Positions 36,729 through 46,326 of a stretch of DNA of 64,000 nucleotides are shown here, piece by piece. Below the pieces are notes generated by a model that saw nothing but the letters and a program-made list of their open reading frames with translations, was not told where the DNA came from and did no database searches. The position numbers were made by a program, and so were the translations under genes. Source of the DNA: Burkholderiales bacterium (GTDB lineage: Bacteria; Pseudomonadota; Gammaproteobacteria; Burkholderiales; WYBJ01); the NCBI GenBank assembly GCA_020848435.1, contig JADLAC010000079.1:1-64000 (forward strand), written 5' to 3'. Within the stretch, counting starts at the first letter, position 1. Every line of letters begins with the position of its first letter.

Positions 36729-39617
36729 GTGCCCCCAGCGCCCGTGAAATCCAAGTCCCCCCGCTTGCCGGCCATCGATCCGCTGCTCGCCCGAGCCGCC
36801 GAGCTGTTCGGTCAAGGCGACCACGCCGCTGCCGAAGCGATTTGCCGCTCCGCGCTCGCGCTCGATCCGCGCTCCAGCGTCGCCCTGCATTTGCTCGGCG
36901 TCATCGCCCTCGCCCGGCCGGACGCCGCCCTCGCCCTGGAGCATTTCGAGGCGGCGCTCAAGGCGAGCCCGCGCGACGTGTTCGTGCTGATCGACCATGC
37001 CCGCGCGCTGCAGCTCTCCGGGCAGCCCGCGCGGGCACTGCAATCCCTGGCGAAAGCCGAGGGGGCGGCGCGCAACGCGCCCACGGCCTTGCTCGCCGTT
37101 GCTGCACAGTACGAGCGTCTCGGCGAGCTGGCGCGCGCGCAGGCGCTCTATCAACGGGTCGTCAAGGCGGTGCCTGCCGCGGTCGAGGCGTGGATCGGGC
37201 TCGGCAACATCCAGGCACGCGCCCAGCGATTCGCCGACGCCGAGGCGAGCTATAACAGGGCGCAACGCCTCCAGCCGGGTCATCCCGATCTACTCGGCAA
37301 CCTCGGTAATCTCGCCCTCGCCCAAGGTGACCGCGCCCGCGCGGAGTCGCTGTACCGGCGCGCCATCGAGACGGACCCGCGCAATGCGCTGGCACACTAC
37401 AACCTCGCCCAGCTCTTGTTCGATAGCGACCGGGCGGAGGAGGCGTACGCCTGCTTCGCGACGGCCGTGGCGCTGCAACCCGACTTCGTGGAGCCGGCGT
37501 TGAAGCTCGCGGCGCTCACCGCCGACCTGGGGCGCTTGCGCGAAGCAGCCGAGATGTACGCGCGGATCGAGCAGTCCCACCCCACGTGTACGGAAGCGCG
37601 CTACCACCACGGTATCGCCCTGCTCGCGCTCGATCGACTCGACCAGGCGCGCGCGCATTTCCAGCGCTTCGCCGCGGACATGCCGGCGGTCGAATTGGCG
37701 CATGCCGGGCTGGGCAATGCCCTCATCCGGCTCGGGCAGATGACGCAGGCCGAGCAGGCGTTTCGGGCCGCTTTGGCCTGTGCGCCGGAGTCTTTCGACG
37801 CCCTTCTGGACCTTTGCGATGCCTTGTTCATCCAGGGACGCGACGCGGAGGCGACGGCGCTCATCGAGCAGGCATCCGGCCACGACCGCGTCCGTTTGTG
37901 CCGTGGCGTCGCGGAGGTCCACTACGCCCGCGGCCGCGCCAGCGCAGCCTTGCCGTATTACGAAGCGCTGGCCGCGCGCGATCCCGCGGATGCCGAGGTG
38001 CGGGCGCGACGCGGTGAGATCCTGCTCTTGCGCGCCGAGCCGAGCCCGGCCGCGTGGGCCGGCATGAGCGAATGGGCGCGGCGTGCCCGCACCGCACCCG
38101 ACGCGGTGCCTCCAGCTCCCTTGCCCGAGCTTGCCGAGGTGCTCGGAGCCGACGATCCGAGCTTGCTGGTCAAGACCGAGCAAGGCATCGGCGATGAGCT
38201 GTTCTTTCTGCGCTTCGCGCGCCTGGCGGCCGAGCGCGGCGTCCGCGTGCTCTTCCAGGCGAGCGACAAGCTCGCGCGCGTGCTCGAGCCGCGCACGCTG
38301 GACTTCGCCCAGGTGCTCGCGCCCGGCGATGCGCTGCCGCCGGTGACGGCGAGCCTGCGGATCACGGACTTGCCGCAGATGCTGCGCCATCCGGAAGGCG
38401 CGGCGCCCTTTCCCGCCACGATCGCGCTCGCGCCCGATGCGGCGCGCCGCGCCCACGTGCAGGAACGCCTGGCCGCGCTCGGGCCCGCACCGTATATAGG
38501 CGTCACGTGGCGGGCGGGTGCTGCCGAGACCCGACTGGACTGGCTCGCGCGCGACATCCGCGCCTTCTCCAAACGCATCCCGCCGCGCCAGCTCGGCGCG
38601 GCGCTGCGCGACATCGCAGGCACGGTGCTGATCCTGCAGCGACTTCCCGCTGCGCAGGACATGGCCGAGCTCCAGGCGGGACTGGGACGCGCCGCTTTTG
38701 ACCTGTCGGCGGAAAACGAGGACCTCGAGGCCATGCTCGCGCTCTTGGCGTCGCTCGACGATTACATCGGCGTGAGCAACACCAACATGCACCTGATGGC
38801 CGCCCTCGGTGGCAAGGCACGCGTGCTGGTGCCCAGCCCGGCGGAATGGCGCTGGATGGAATCGGGCGAGGAATCGCCCTGGTTCCCGGGCTTTCGCGTC
38901 TATCGGCAATCGCCGCTGGGCGACTGGTCGGCCGCGCTCGCCGCGCTGCGAAACGACCTTGCCGGGTGCAAGCTGATCGCCGATGCGCAAGCGCATCGCG
39001 GCGCGCCCATGACCGAGGATGCGGCCGCGACGAAGGCAAGCGCCCCGGCCGAGGCGCCCGCATCGGCCGCAATCGCCGCGACCGGCGGCCCCCTGATCAG
39101 CGCCGAGTACCTGCGCATGCAGGAAGGGCTGCATCGGGACCCGAATTACGGCGTGGCCTCGGTCGAGTTCGCCCCGATGGTGGCGCAGTTCATACGCGCT
39201 CAGGGCATCTCGGAGATGCTCGACTACGGCGCGGGCAAGGGCCGGCTCGGGCAGGCGCTGCGCAGCCTGGTGCAAACGCCGCTCAGGATTCATCACTACG
39301 AGCCGGCGCTGCCGCAGTGGTCGGCCAAGCCGGCGCCGTGCGAGCTCGTCGCCTGCATCGACGTGCTGGAGCACATCGAGCCCGAGCTACTCGACAACGT
39401 GCTCGATGACCTCCAGCGCGTGCTGCGCCGTTACGGCATGTTCACCATCGCGACCGGCCCGGCCGGGAAGCTGCTCGCCGATGGCCGCAATGCGCACCTG
39501 ATCCAGCAGCCGGCGTCGTGGTGGCTGCCTAGGTTGATGGCGCGCTTCGAGCTCGTCCACTTCGACCGTGTTCCGCGCGGCTTCTTGGTGGTCGTCGAGC
39601 GCAAGGCCAGGGGCTAG
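36729..39617 (+). CDS. TPR / glycosyltransferase-like / methyltransferase fusion protein
   Basis: A 962-residue three-part cytoplasmic protein. Residues about 15-450 are tandem TPR-type helix pairs (for example ARAAELFGQGDHAAAEAICR, YNRAQRLQPGHPDLLGNLGN, RAIETDPRNALAHYNLAQLL). Residues about 480-745 resemble the nucleotide-sugar-binding half of TPR-linked GT9/GT41-like glycosyltransferases (KTEQGIGDELFFLRFARLA, PYIGVTWRAGAAETR, SLDDYIGVSNTNMHLMAALG). An Ala/Pro linker leads to a C-terminal class I methyltransferase (MLDYGAGKGRLGQALRSL, ELVACIDVLEHIEPELLD). Such fusions decorate surface glycans or flagellin in other bacteria. No glycan locus is nearby, so the target is open. An alternative GTG start lies at 36744. 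Confidence 0.78.
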   Translation: MPPAPVKSKSPRLPAIDPLLARAAELFGQGDHAAAEAICRSALALDPRSSVALHLLGVIALARPDAALALEHFEAALKASPRDVFVLIDHARALQLSGQPARALQSLAKAEGAARNAPTALLAVAAQYERLGELARAQALYQRVVKAVPAAVEAWIGLGNIQARAQRFADAEASYNRAQRLQPGHPDLLGNLGNLALAQGDRARAESLYRRAIETDPRNALAHYNLAQLLFDSDRAEEAYACFATAVALQPDFVEPALKLAALTADLGRLREAAEMYARIEQSHPTCTEARYHHGIALLALDRLDQARAHFQRFAADMPAVELAHAGLGNALIRLGQMTQAEQAFRAALACAPESFDALLDLCDALFIQGRDAEATALIEQASGHDRVRLCRGVAEVHYARGRASAALPYYEALAARDPADAEVRARRGEILLLRAEPSPAAWAGMSEWARRARTAPDAVPPAPLPELAEVLGADDPSLLVKTEQGIGDELFFLRFARLAAERGVRVLFQASDKLARVLEPRTLDFAQVLAPGDALPPVTASLRITDLPQMLRHPEGAAPFPATIALAPDAARRAHVQERLAALGPAPYIGVTWRAGAAETRLDWLARDIRAFSKRIPPRQLGAALRDIAGTVLILQRLPAAQDMAELQAGLGRAAFDLSAENEDLEAMLALLASLDDYIGVSNTNMHLMAALGGKARVLVPSPAEWRWMESGEESPWFPGFRVYRQSPLGDWSAALAALRNDLAGCKLIADAQAHRGAPMTEDAAATKASAPAEAPASAAIAATGGPLISAEYLRMQEGLHRDPNYGVASVEFAPMVAQFIRAQGISEMLDYGAGKGRLGQALRSLVQTPLRIHHYEPALPQWSAKPAPCELVACIDVLEHIEPELLDNVLDDLQRVLRRYGMFTIATGPAGKLLADGRNAHLIQQPASWWLPRLMARFELVHFDRVPRGFLVVVERKARG

Positions 39618-39632
39618 CCGTCACTCTTTGGT

Positions 39633-39653
39633 GCGGGTTAGCCAGTAACCCGG
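39633..39653. repeat. Inverted repeat between convergent genes
   Basis: CGGGTTA/TAACCCG with a GCCAG loop, 16 bases after the fusion gene's stop and before the convergent aldo/keto reductase stop. It may be a bidirectional transcription-end hairpin, though no T-run accompanies it. Confidence 0.4.
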
Positions 39654-39765
39654 CTTCCGTCGGATTGGAGCGGACGCAACAATAGCCGACCCCATGGCGA
39701 AGTTCGAGGCGAGCTGCATCGTGAAACCGAACGGCCTTGACGGCCAACCCGGTGTTGCGCCGTGT

Positions 39766-40755
39766 TCAGATCCCCAGCGCCTTCAACTGCTTCTCGGGAT
39801 AGCGCGTGCCGGCGGTCACCCCGGGCGGGAAGGCCTGTTTCAGGCGCTCGATTTCCGCGCCGCTGAGCTTCAAGTCCGCGGCCGCCGCGTTCTCCTCCAG
39901 GTACGCGCGCCGCTTGGTGCCGGGAATGGGCACGATGTCCTCGCCTTGCGCCAACAGCCAGGCGAGCGCGACTTGCGCCGGCTTGCACTTGTGGGCGGCG
40001 GCAATGTCCTCGAGCGGCGCCAGAAGCCTCACGTTGCGCTCGATGTTCGCGGGATCGAATCGCGGGTGCTCGCGCCGGCGATCCTTCGCGATCAACGCAT
40101 CGACGCTCTTGATGGTGCCGGTCAGGAAGCCGCGACCGAGCGGCGAATAGGGCGTGAAGCCGATGCCGAGCTCGCGGCAGGCCGGCAGAACGTCGGCTTC
40201 GACATCGCGCGACCAGAGCGAATACTCGGTTTCGATCGCGGTGATGGGATGAACCTTGTGCGCGCGGCGGATAGTCTGTGAGCCGGCCTCGGACAACAGC
40301 AGGTAGCGCACCTTGCCTTGCTCCACCAGCCGCTTCATGCCGCCCACGGTATCTTCGATCGGCACCGTGGGATCGATGCGATGCAGGCCGTAGATGTCGA
40401 TGACATCGACCCCCAGGCGTTTCAAGCTCGCCTCGCAGGCCATGACGGCGTAGTCGGGATGGCCGGGGCTCAATCCCTGCGGCACGGCACCACCCAGGCC
40501 AACGTTGCCGAACTTGGTGCCGATCAGGACACGCTCGCGCTTGCCCGCGAGCGCCTTGCCGACCAGCTCCTCGTTGACGCCGGCGCCGTAGGCGTCCGAG
40601 GTCACGATCAGGTTGATGCCCAACTCGATCGCGCGGTGTATGGTCGCGATCGATTCGGGATCGTTGCGCTCCCCGTAGCTGATCGACATGCCCATGCAAC
40701 CCAGCCCGAGCGCCGAAACCTCCGGGCCGTTCCTACCTAGCTTGCGCTTCTGCAT
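39766..40755 (-). CDS. Aldo/keto reductase family protein with altered active site
   Basis: A 329-residue TIM-barrel NADPH-dependent reductase of the YajO/AKR13-like type ([72 protein letters not shown]). Tyr56 (DAYG), Lys81 (GTKFG) and His125 (GLHR) of the catalytic tetrad are present. The Asp normally found in the FLDTSDAYG-type motif is Val51 here ([10 protein letters not shown]). That should weaken ordinary carbonyl reduction or signal another role. It converges with the TPR-fusion gene. Confidence 0.88.
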   Translation of the reverse strand: MQKRKLGRNGPEVSALGLGCMGMSISYGERNDPESIATIHRAIELGINLIVTSDAYGAGVNEELVGKALAGKRERVLIGTKFGNVGLGGAVPQGLSPGHPDYAVMACEASLKRLGVDVIDIYGLHRIDPTVPIEDTVGGMKRLVEQGKVRYLLLSEAGSQTIRRAHKVHPITAIETEYSLWSRDVEADVLPACRELGIGFTPYSPLGRGFLTGTIKSVDALIAKDRRREHPRFDPANIERNVRLLAPLEDIAAAHKCKPAQVALAWLLAQGEDIVPIPGTKRRAYLEENAAAADLKLSGAEIERLKQAFPPGVTAGTRYPEKQLKALGI

Positions 40756-40986
40756 CGCCCATCCTCCTTCTGCATCTCAGCGTGCCTTGATCTCGACGCG
40801 GGAAAAGCCACCGCTGCTGTGTAAGCGTACCGGGTCCAGCCAGAACGTGACGACATTATCGTCGCGCTCGACCTGGCTGTGCGCTGGCTCGTCGCGGCCA
40901 CTGGCATGAATACTCTGCCGGGATCAAGCCGCGGGGGAGCGTCGGCATCAGCGCTTCACGATGGTGTGATCGCGCCTAATGCAAGC

Positions 40987-41676
40987 CTATTCCGCGTAGC
41001 AGATGGTCAAATCGCCGACGCCATCGACGTGACCTTCGAGTCGATCGCCGCGCTGCACCGGCCCCACGCCCGCCGGCGTGCCGGAGTAGATGAGATCGCC
41101 CGCACGCAAAGTGATGAGCTTCGACAGATACGCAATGGTCTCCGCCACGTTCCAGATGAGCTCGGACAAGTCGCCCTGCTGCACGGTCTTGCCGTTCACC
41201 TTGAGCCAGATCGCGCCTTTCGCCGGGTGGCCGGCCATAGCCACCGGCTTGAGTGCCGTGCAGGGCGCGGAGTTGTCGAACGCCTTGCCCATCTCCCACG
41301 GCCGGCCCATTTTCTTCGCCTCGCCCTGGAGATCGCGCCGCGTCATGTCGAGCCCCACGCCGTAGCCGAACACGTGCTCCAGCGCGCGCTCGACCGCGAT
41401 ATCGGCCCCGCCCTTGCCGATCGCCACCACCAGCTCGATTTCGTGGTGCAGGTCCTTGGTGACCTGGGGATAGGGAATGGTCGCGCCGTCGGCGACGATC
41501 GCATCGGCCGGCTTCATGAAGAAGAACGGCGGCTCGCGCTGCGGGTCGTGGCCCATCTCGCGCGCGTGCTCGGCGTAGTTGCGGCCCACGCAGTAGATGC
41601 GCCCGACGGGAAAAAGCCTGTTGCTCTGCACGACCGGCAGGGTCACCTGCGGTCCGAGCTCGATTGCGTATTCCAT
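40987..41676 (-). CDS. Fumarylacetoacetate hydrolase family protein
   Basis: A 229-residue metal-dependent hydrolase or decarboxylase of the FAH fold, the size of fumarylpyruvate hydrolase-type enzymes of aromatic degradation. Metal ligands are visible as Glu79 and Glu81 in HHEIEL and Asp110 in GLDMT. Other marks are IYCVGRNYAEHAREMG, PFFFMKPADAIV, RPWEMGKAFDNSAP and LRAGDLIYSGTPAGVGPV. It stands alone between an aldo/keto reductase and a membrane protein gene, with no aromatic-pathway partners, so the exact substrate is unassigned. Confidence 0.9.
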   Translation of the reverse strand: MEYAIELGPQVTLPVVQSNRLFPVGRIYCVGRNYAEHAREMGHDPQREPPFFFMKPADAIVADGATIPYPQVTKDLHHEIELVVAIGKGGADIAVERALEHVFGYGVGLDMTRRDLQGEAKKMGRPWEMGKAFDNSAPCTALKPVAMAGHPAKGAIWLKVNGKTVQQGDLSELIWNVAETIAYLSKLITLRAGDLIYSGTPAGVGPVQRGDRLEGHVDGVGDLTICYAE

Positions 41677-41919
41677 GGCTCGCGTCTACCTCGCTGCCGA
41701 TCAAGCGCGTGAAGCGGCGTCGCGACCGGCGCCAAGACGATTGTCGTGACCGGGTTTCGTCACCATAATGCGGCGTGTCGGCGACCAGGGCGGCATCTCG
41801 AACGCTCGCCGCATGAGACTGCGCGCTCCCTGCTTCGACTAGAGCACGGGCCGTAAGCAACCCACCTGCCCCCGCACGGCGCGGGCGAGTATAGCACGCG
41901 AAGAAAGTTGCGCTCGACG

Positions 41920-42345
41920 ATGGGGGAGGAAGGCAGCCTGTGGGCCTTGTTCATCAGCAGCTTTCTGGCTGCGACGCTGCTTCCGGGAGGTTCGGAAACG
42001 GTGCTCTTCGCGGTGGTGAAGCTCAATGCCGGCCTCGCCTGGGCTGCGCTCGCGGTTGCGACCGCCGGCAATACGCTGGGCGGCATGAGTTCCTACGCGA
42101 TCGGCCGGCTGCTGCCCGCGACCGCGGCGGATCCCGCCACCGGCGCGGGCCGCCGGCAGACGCGCGCGCTCGGCTTCGCACGGCGTTACGGCACCCCGGC
42201 GCTGCTGGGCGCGTGGCTTCCCTTCATCGGCGATCCGTTGTGCGTCGCGGCCGGCTGGCTGCGATTGAATTGGCTCGGCGTCGCCTCCTTCATGGCGCTG
42301 GGCAAGCTCGGGCGCTACCTGGCGGTGATCTGGGTCGCGCTGTGA
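41920..42345 (+). CDS. YqaA/DedA-like small membrane protein
   Basis: A 141-residue inner-membrane protein of the VTT (SNARE-associated) family, YqaA type. Hydrophobic segments include LWALFISSFLAATLLPGG and FAVVKLNAGLAWAALAVATA, and the family GNTLGGMSSYAIGR and FIGDPLCVAAGWLRL follow. Such proteins are proposed lipid scramblases or transporters. The ATG at 41920 is preferred; a TTG at 41908 would add four residues. It ends one base before the ATG of the ABC ATPase gene, but a functional link is not evident. Confidence 0.82.
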   Translation: MGEEGSLWALFISSFLAATLLPGGSETVLFAVVKLNAGLAWAALAVATAGNTLGGMSSYAIGRLLPATAADPATGAGRRQTRALGFARRYGTPALLGAWLPFIGDPLCVAAGWLRLNWLGVASFMALGKLGRYLAVIWVAL

Positions 42346-42346
42346 C

Positions 42347-43312
42347 ATGAGCGCGCCGCTGCTCGCGCTCGACGAGGTGCGCACCTGGTTTTTCACCCGC
42401 CAGGGCGTGGCGAAAGCGGTCGACGGCGTTTCGTTCTCGCTCGAGCAAGGCGAGATACTGGGACTCGCGGGCGAATCCGGCTCGGGCAAGTCGGTGACCG
42501 GCCTGTCGATACTCGGCCTGGTGGACCCGCCGGGCCGCGTGGTCTGCGGGCGCATCCTGTTTCGCGGCGAGGATCTGCTGCGGATGGAAGCGGAGCGGTT
42601 GCGGCGGCTGCGCGGCGATCGTCTCGCCATGGTGTTCCAGGATCCGATGATGACCCTGAACCCGGTGCTGCGGGTCGATACCCAGATGATCGAGACGCTG
42701 GCCGCGCATCGGACGATCGGGCGCTCCGACGCGCAGCAACTCGCCCTGGAGGCGTTGCGCCGCGTCGGCATCCCGGCGCCGGAGCAACGGCTGCGCAGCT
42801 ATCCGCACCAGCTCTCCGGGGGAATGCGCCAGCGAGTCGCGATCGCCATCGCGCTCATCAACCAACCCGACCTGGTCATCGCCGATGAGCCGACCACGGC
42901 GCTCGATGTCACGATCCAGGCGCAAATCCTGCACGAGGTGCGCAAGCTCTGCCGCGACAGCGGCACCGCGCTGGTATGGATCACGCACGACCTGGCGGTC
43001 CTGGCGGGATTGGCCGACCGAATCGCGGTGATGTACGCGGGGCGCGTCGTCGAATCCGGGCCGACCGATGCGATGCTGGAGCGAGCGCACCATCCCTACA
43101 CCGCCGGCTTGATCGCATCGCTGCCGAGCCGCAACCGGCGCGGCGAGCGCCTCACGCAGATTCCCGGCATGGCGCCGGCGCTCATCGACCTGCCGCCCGG
43201 TTGTCCGTTCCGCCCGCGCTGCCCGCGCGCGCTGGAGCGCTGTCGCGGCGAGATTCCGCTATCGGCGCCCGAGCCCGCGCGCACGCTGCGTTGTCTCAAC
43301 CCCATGCCCTGA
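42347..43312 (+). CDS. Oligopeptide/dipeptide ABC transporter ATP-binding protein (DppD/OppD type)
   Basis: A 321-residue ATPase that would power peptide or nickel-type import. Walker A is GESGSGKS at 42-49. The Q-loop lies in [14 protein letters not shown], the signature is [12 protein letters not shown] and Walker B is [13 protein letters not shown]. The C-terminal oligopeptide-transporter extension carries the [17 protein letters not shown] cysteine motif. It is followed 9 bases later by a DppF-type partner. No permease or binding-protein gene is adjacent. Confidence 0.93.
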   Translation: MSAPLLALDEVRTWFFTRQGVAKAVDGVSFSLEQGEILGLAGESGSGKSVTGLSILGLVDPPGRVVCGRILFRGEDLLRMEAERLRRLRGDRLAMVFQDPMMTLNPVLRVDTQMIETLAAHRTIGRSDAQQLALEALRRVGIPAPEQRLRSYPHQLSGGMRQRVAIAIALINQPDLVIADEPTTALDVTIQAQILHEVRKLCRDSGTALVWITHDLAVLAGLADRIAVMYAGRVVESGPTDAMLERAHHPYTAGLIASLPSRNRRGERLTQIPGMAPALIDLPPGCPFRPRCPRALERCRGEIPLSAPEPARTLRCLNPMP

Positions 43313-43321
43313 GCCCAGGCC

Positions 43322-44314
43322 ATGCAACCCCTGCTCGAAGTCGACGCACTGAGCAAGCGCTTTCGCCGCGCGCCCGATCTTGCGACCCGGCTTGCCGGGC
43401 GCATCACGGGCGGGGTGCGCGAGGAAGTCGTGCACGCGGTCGATGCCGTGAGCTTTCGGATCGCACGCGGCGAAGTGCTCGGGCTGGTCGGCGAATCGGG
43501 CTGCGGCAAATCGACCCTCGGACGCATGATCGCCGGATTGCTTGCGCCAAGCGCAGGGCGCATCGTCTACGACGGCGTCGATCTGACGGCGGCCCGCGCC
43601 GGCGCGGCGGCGCGCGCGGCGCTGCGCATTCAAATGATCTTCCAGGACCCGTTCGCCTCGCTCAACCCGCGCATGCGCGTCGCGGACATCGTGGGCGAGG
43701 CGGCGCTGGTGCACGGCATGGTCGGCGCGCAGGACTATGCCGCCTTCGTCGACGATATTCTGCGCCGCGTCGGTCTCGACCCCAGTTGCAAGCGCCGTTT
43801 TCCACACCAGTTCTCGGGCGGACAGCGGCAGCGCATCGGCGTCGCACGGGCGTTGGCCGTGAGGCCCGAATTCCTCATCTGCGATGAAGCAGTGTCGGCG
43901 CTCGATGTCTCGATTCGTGCCCAGGTGCTCAATCTGTTCGTGGAGCTGAAGGAGACCCTGGGGCTCACGTACCTGTTCATCAGCCACGATCTCGGCGTGA
44001 TCGAGCACATGTCGGATCGCATCGCGGTCATGTATCTCGGCCGCATCGTGGAGCTCGCGAGCGCGCGGGAATTCTTCTTGATGCCCAACCACCCCTACTC
44101 GCGCGCCCTGCTCGAAGAGGTGCCGCGGCTGGATGCAAGGCGCGCACAGTATCATCCGATCCGCGGCGAGATCCCCTCGCCGATCGATCCGCCGCCGGGT
44201 TGTCATTTCCATCCTCGCTGCCCGCACGCCTTCGAACGCTGCCGGATCGAGGCGCCGGCATTGCGCGTGATCGCGCCTGGGCGCTGGTCCGCGTGTCACC
44301 GCAACGATGCATGA
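43322..44314 (+). CDS. Oligopeptide/dipeptide ABC transporter ATP-binding protein (DppF/OppF type)
   Basis: A 330-residue ATPase, the second half of a heterodimeric peptide-type ABC motor. Walker A is GESGCGKSTLGR, the Q-loop MIFQDPFASLNPRMRV, the signature FSGGQRQRIGVA and Walker B FLICDEAVSALDVS. The C-terminal extension ends PPGCHFHPRCPHAFERC. Together with the preceding gene it forms a two-gene unit that lacks its membrane and periplasmic partners. Confidence 0.93.
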   Translation: MQPLLEVDALSKRFRRAPDLATRLAGRITGGVREEVVHAVDAVSFRIARGEVLGLVGESGCGKSTLGRMIAGLLAPSAGRIVYDGVDLTAARAGAAARAALRIQMIFQDPFASLNPRMRVADIVGEAALVHGMVGAQDYAAFVDDILRRVGLDPSCKRRFPHQFSGGQRQRIGVARALAVRPEFLICDEAVSALDVSIRAQVLNLFVELKETLGLTYLFISHDLGVIEHMSDRIAVMYLGRIVELASAREFFLMPNHPYSRALLEEVPRLDARRAQYHPIRGEIPSPIDPPPGCHFHPRCPHAFERCRIEAPALRVIAPGRWSACHRNDA

Positions 44315-44535
44315 GCTCGACCTGTCGGGACCCGGCGACAGGTGAGCGCGGCGATGCGCTCGGCGTGAAAAAAATCACCCATGCGCTGCTGTCGCCGTGC
44401 TCTAATCGACGCGCACAAACGACGTGCGAGTGAGCATGCGCGCGCAGCGCTAAAGTCGCAACGCGCGCTCGCCGTAACAGACCGAGGGTCAAAGGCACCA
44501 CCTGACCCGTCCTCGTCCGCCGATCGAACGCATCC

Positions 44536-46089
44536 ATGGCCGCTCTTGCTCCGACCCGATCCGCCGCAGCCGCCGACGACGATCTCGGCGACTGGCTCAA
44601 CCGGCTGCCGGGCGATGCGAGTGCCGCGCTCGGCGCGCTGCGAGAAAAAGCGCACGCCCTGGCTTCCGAGCCGATAGGCGCGGCGCAACGCTTCGAATCG
44701 CTCGAGCACGTGCGCGCACGCGCGCTGGCGCTCCTGCCGCAGCAGCGGCAATGCTATCTCGGCCAGTCGCTGCCTTTCACTGCCGCACAACGCCAAGCCT
44801 GGGAGCACACCATCGCGCTGTGGCAGGCGTTCTATTTCGGCTATGCCTTGTGCACCGACGTGCGCGGCGACGCCGCCTTGAGTGCGCGCGTGTGGCAGCG
44901 GGCGCTGGATAGTCTCGGCCGCGCCATTCGCGAGCACGGCTACGCCTATCGCGCGGTGCCGGCGTCGTTGTGGAAGGAGCTCAACAACTGTTATCGATCG
45001 GCGCAGGACTGCGAGCTCGACGCCGTGCCGGTGGCTTCCGGGGATCACGCGCCGTCACAGACGTGCCGGGACGTGTTCCTCGTCACGGTCTTGCACGACG
45101 CCGCCAACGTGTACGCGCTCGCGACGGCGCAAGTGCAAGCGCTCGAGCGCTGGTTGCCGGATTGGGTCGGGTTGGCCGATCTGCTCGCGTCAGCGCCCTC
45201 GGATGCGGCGCGCTCGCCGCTTGCGATCGACTTGGCGGGTCAGGCCGGGGCGCGCATCATCCGCGAGCTCGCGCCGAGCGCGACGCTGCGCTACCTCGAT
45301 ACGAGCGCGCTCGGGGCCAAGCTGCGCGACCTCGCCGGCTGCCTGCGCGGCGGCGCTCGAGCTGGAGAGCTCGAGTCGGCGGGCGACTTGCCGCAAGCCG
45401 CGCTCGAGCGCTTGCTCACCCACCTATACGTGCAATGGTGCAGCAGTGGCAGCGGCCGGATCGATGAACGGCGCGAACGCGCGAGCCGCGCGCAAGCGGC
45501 GCTCAACATCCACGCGATCCATTTCCAGATATCGGGGCGCGCATTTCGCCAGCCTGGCTTGCGCTACACGCGCGAAGAGGAGCACGACCTGGCGACCTTC
45601 GGCCATATCACGGAACGCACCGAGCAGCGCTTGCTCACGGGGCGTAGCGCCGCGCTCGAGCCTTGGGAGATCGTCAACCAAAGTCGTTCCGGCTTGCTCG
45701 GCATGTGCCGCAAGCCCGACCTGCAATCGAGCATCGCGCATGGACAGCTCATCGCGATCCGCCAGTCGAGCGCCGCCGATCCGGCGCTTGCCGCGGTCCA
45801 GCGGTTGCGGCTGGAAGCGGACGGATCGCTGGCGATCGGCTTGCGCGTCATTCGCGGCGAGACGCGAGGCGTCGCGGTTCGTGCCGACAGCAGCCAGAAG
45901 TACGAGCGTGCGCTGGCCGTGGCCGCTGATGCGCAACTCAAGCTGCCGCCAAGCCTGATCGTCGCGCGCGAGCGCTTCGCGACCGGTGCGATCATCGAGC
46001 TGCACGCCAACCGCGGCGAGAGCGTGCGGCTCGGCAACCTGATCGAGCGCGGCTTCGACTTCGATCGCATCGCCTACGCCCCGGTGTGA
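44536..46089 (+). CDS. PilZ-domain protein with long helical N-terminus
   Basis: A 517-residue soluble protein. Residues 1 to about 330 are helix-rich with conserved-looking blocks (ALWQAFYFGYALCTD, GYAYRAVPASLWKELNNCYR, LLTHLYVQWCSSGSGRIDE). The C-terminal part carries a c-di-GMP-type PilZ signature: RxxxR at Arg361-Arg365 (ERTEQR) and NxSxxG at Asn381-Gly386 (VNQSRSG), followed by HGQLIAIR and the strand pair LRLEADGSLAIGLRVI. It therefore probably senses cyclic di-GMP. A paralogue follows. The output of the N-terminal domain is unknown to me. Confidence 0.72.
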   Translation: MAALAPTRSAAAADDDLGDWLNRLPGDASAALGALREKAHALASEPIGAAQRFESLEHVRARALALLPQQRQCYLGQSLPFTAAQRQAWEHTIALWQAFYFGYALCTDVRGDAALSARVWQRALDSLGRAIREHGYAYRAVPASLWKELNNCYRSAQDCELDAVPVASGDHAPSQTCRDVFLVTVLHDAANVYALATAQVQALERWLPDWVGLADLLASAPSDAARSPLAIDLAGQAGARIIRELAPSATLRYLDTSALGAKLRDLAGCLRGGARAGELESAGDLPQAALERLLTHLYVQWCSSGSGRIDERRERASRAQAALNIHAIHFQISGRAFRQPGLRYTREEEHDLATFGHITERTEQRLLTGRSAALEPWEIVNQSRSGLLGMCRKPDLQSSIAHGQLIAIRQSSAADPALAAVQRLRLEADGSLAIGLRVIRGETRGVAVRADSSQKYERALAVAADAQLKLPPSLIVARERFATGAIIELHANRGESVRLGNLIERGFDFDRIAYAPV

Positions 46090-46326
46090 AGATGCACGCT
46101 GGCGAGCCAAGTTCTTCACGCCACGGCTGCGATCGAGCCGCGCGCTCGGTCTTCGCGTGCGGAAATTAACATCGCGGTCGGCTTGATTCGGGTACGGTGA
46201 GCGCCGCTTCGCGCATCACCGGCCAACCAGCGAAGCCCAACCCACGCAGCACAAGCAATGTCGAAGCGCGTCTCCCGCATCGGACGAAGCCAGCACGACC
46301 CGCGCAGCGCGCCGCAAGGAGGCAGC

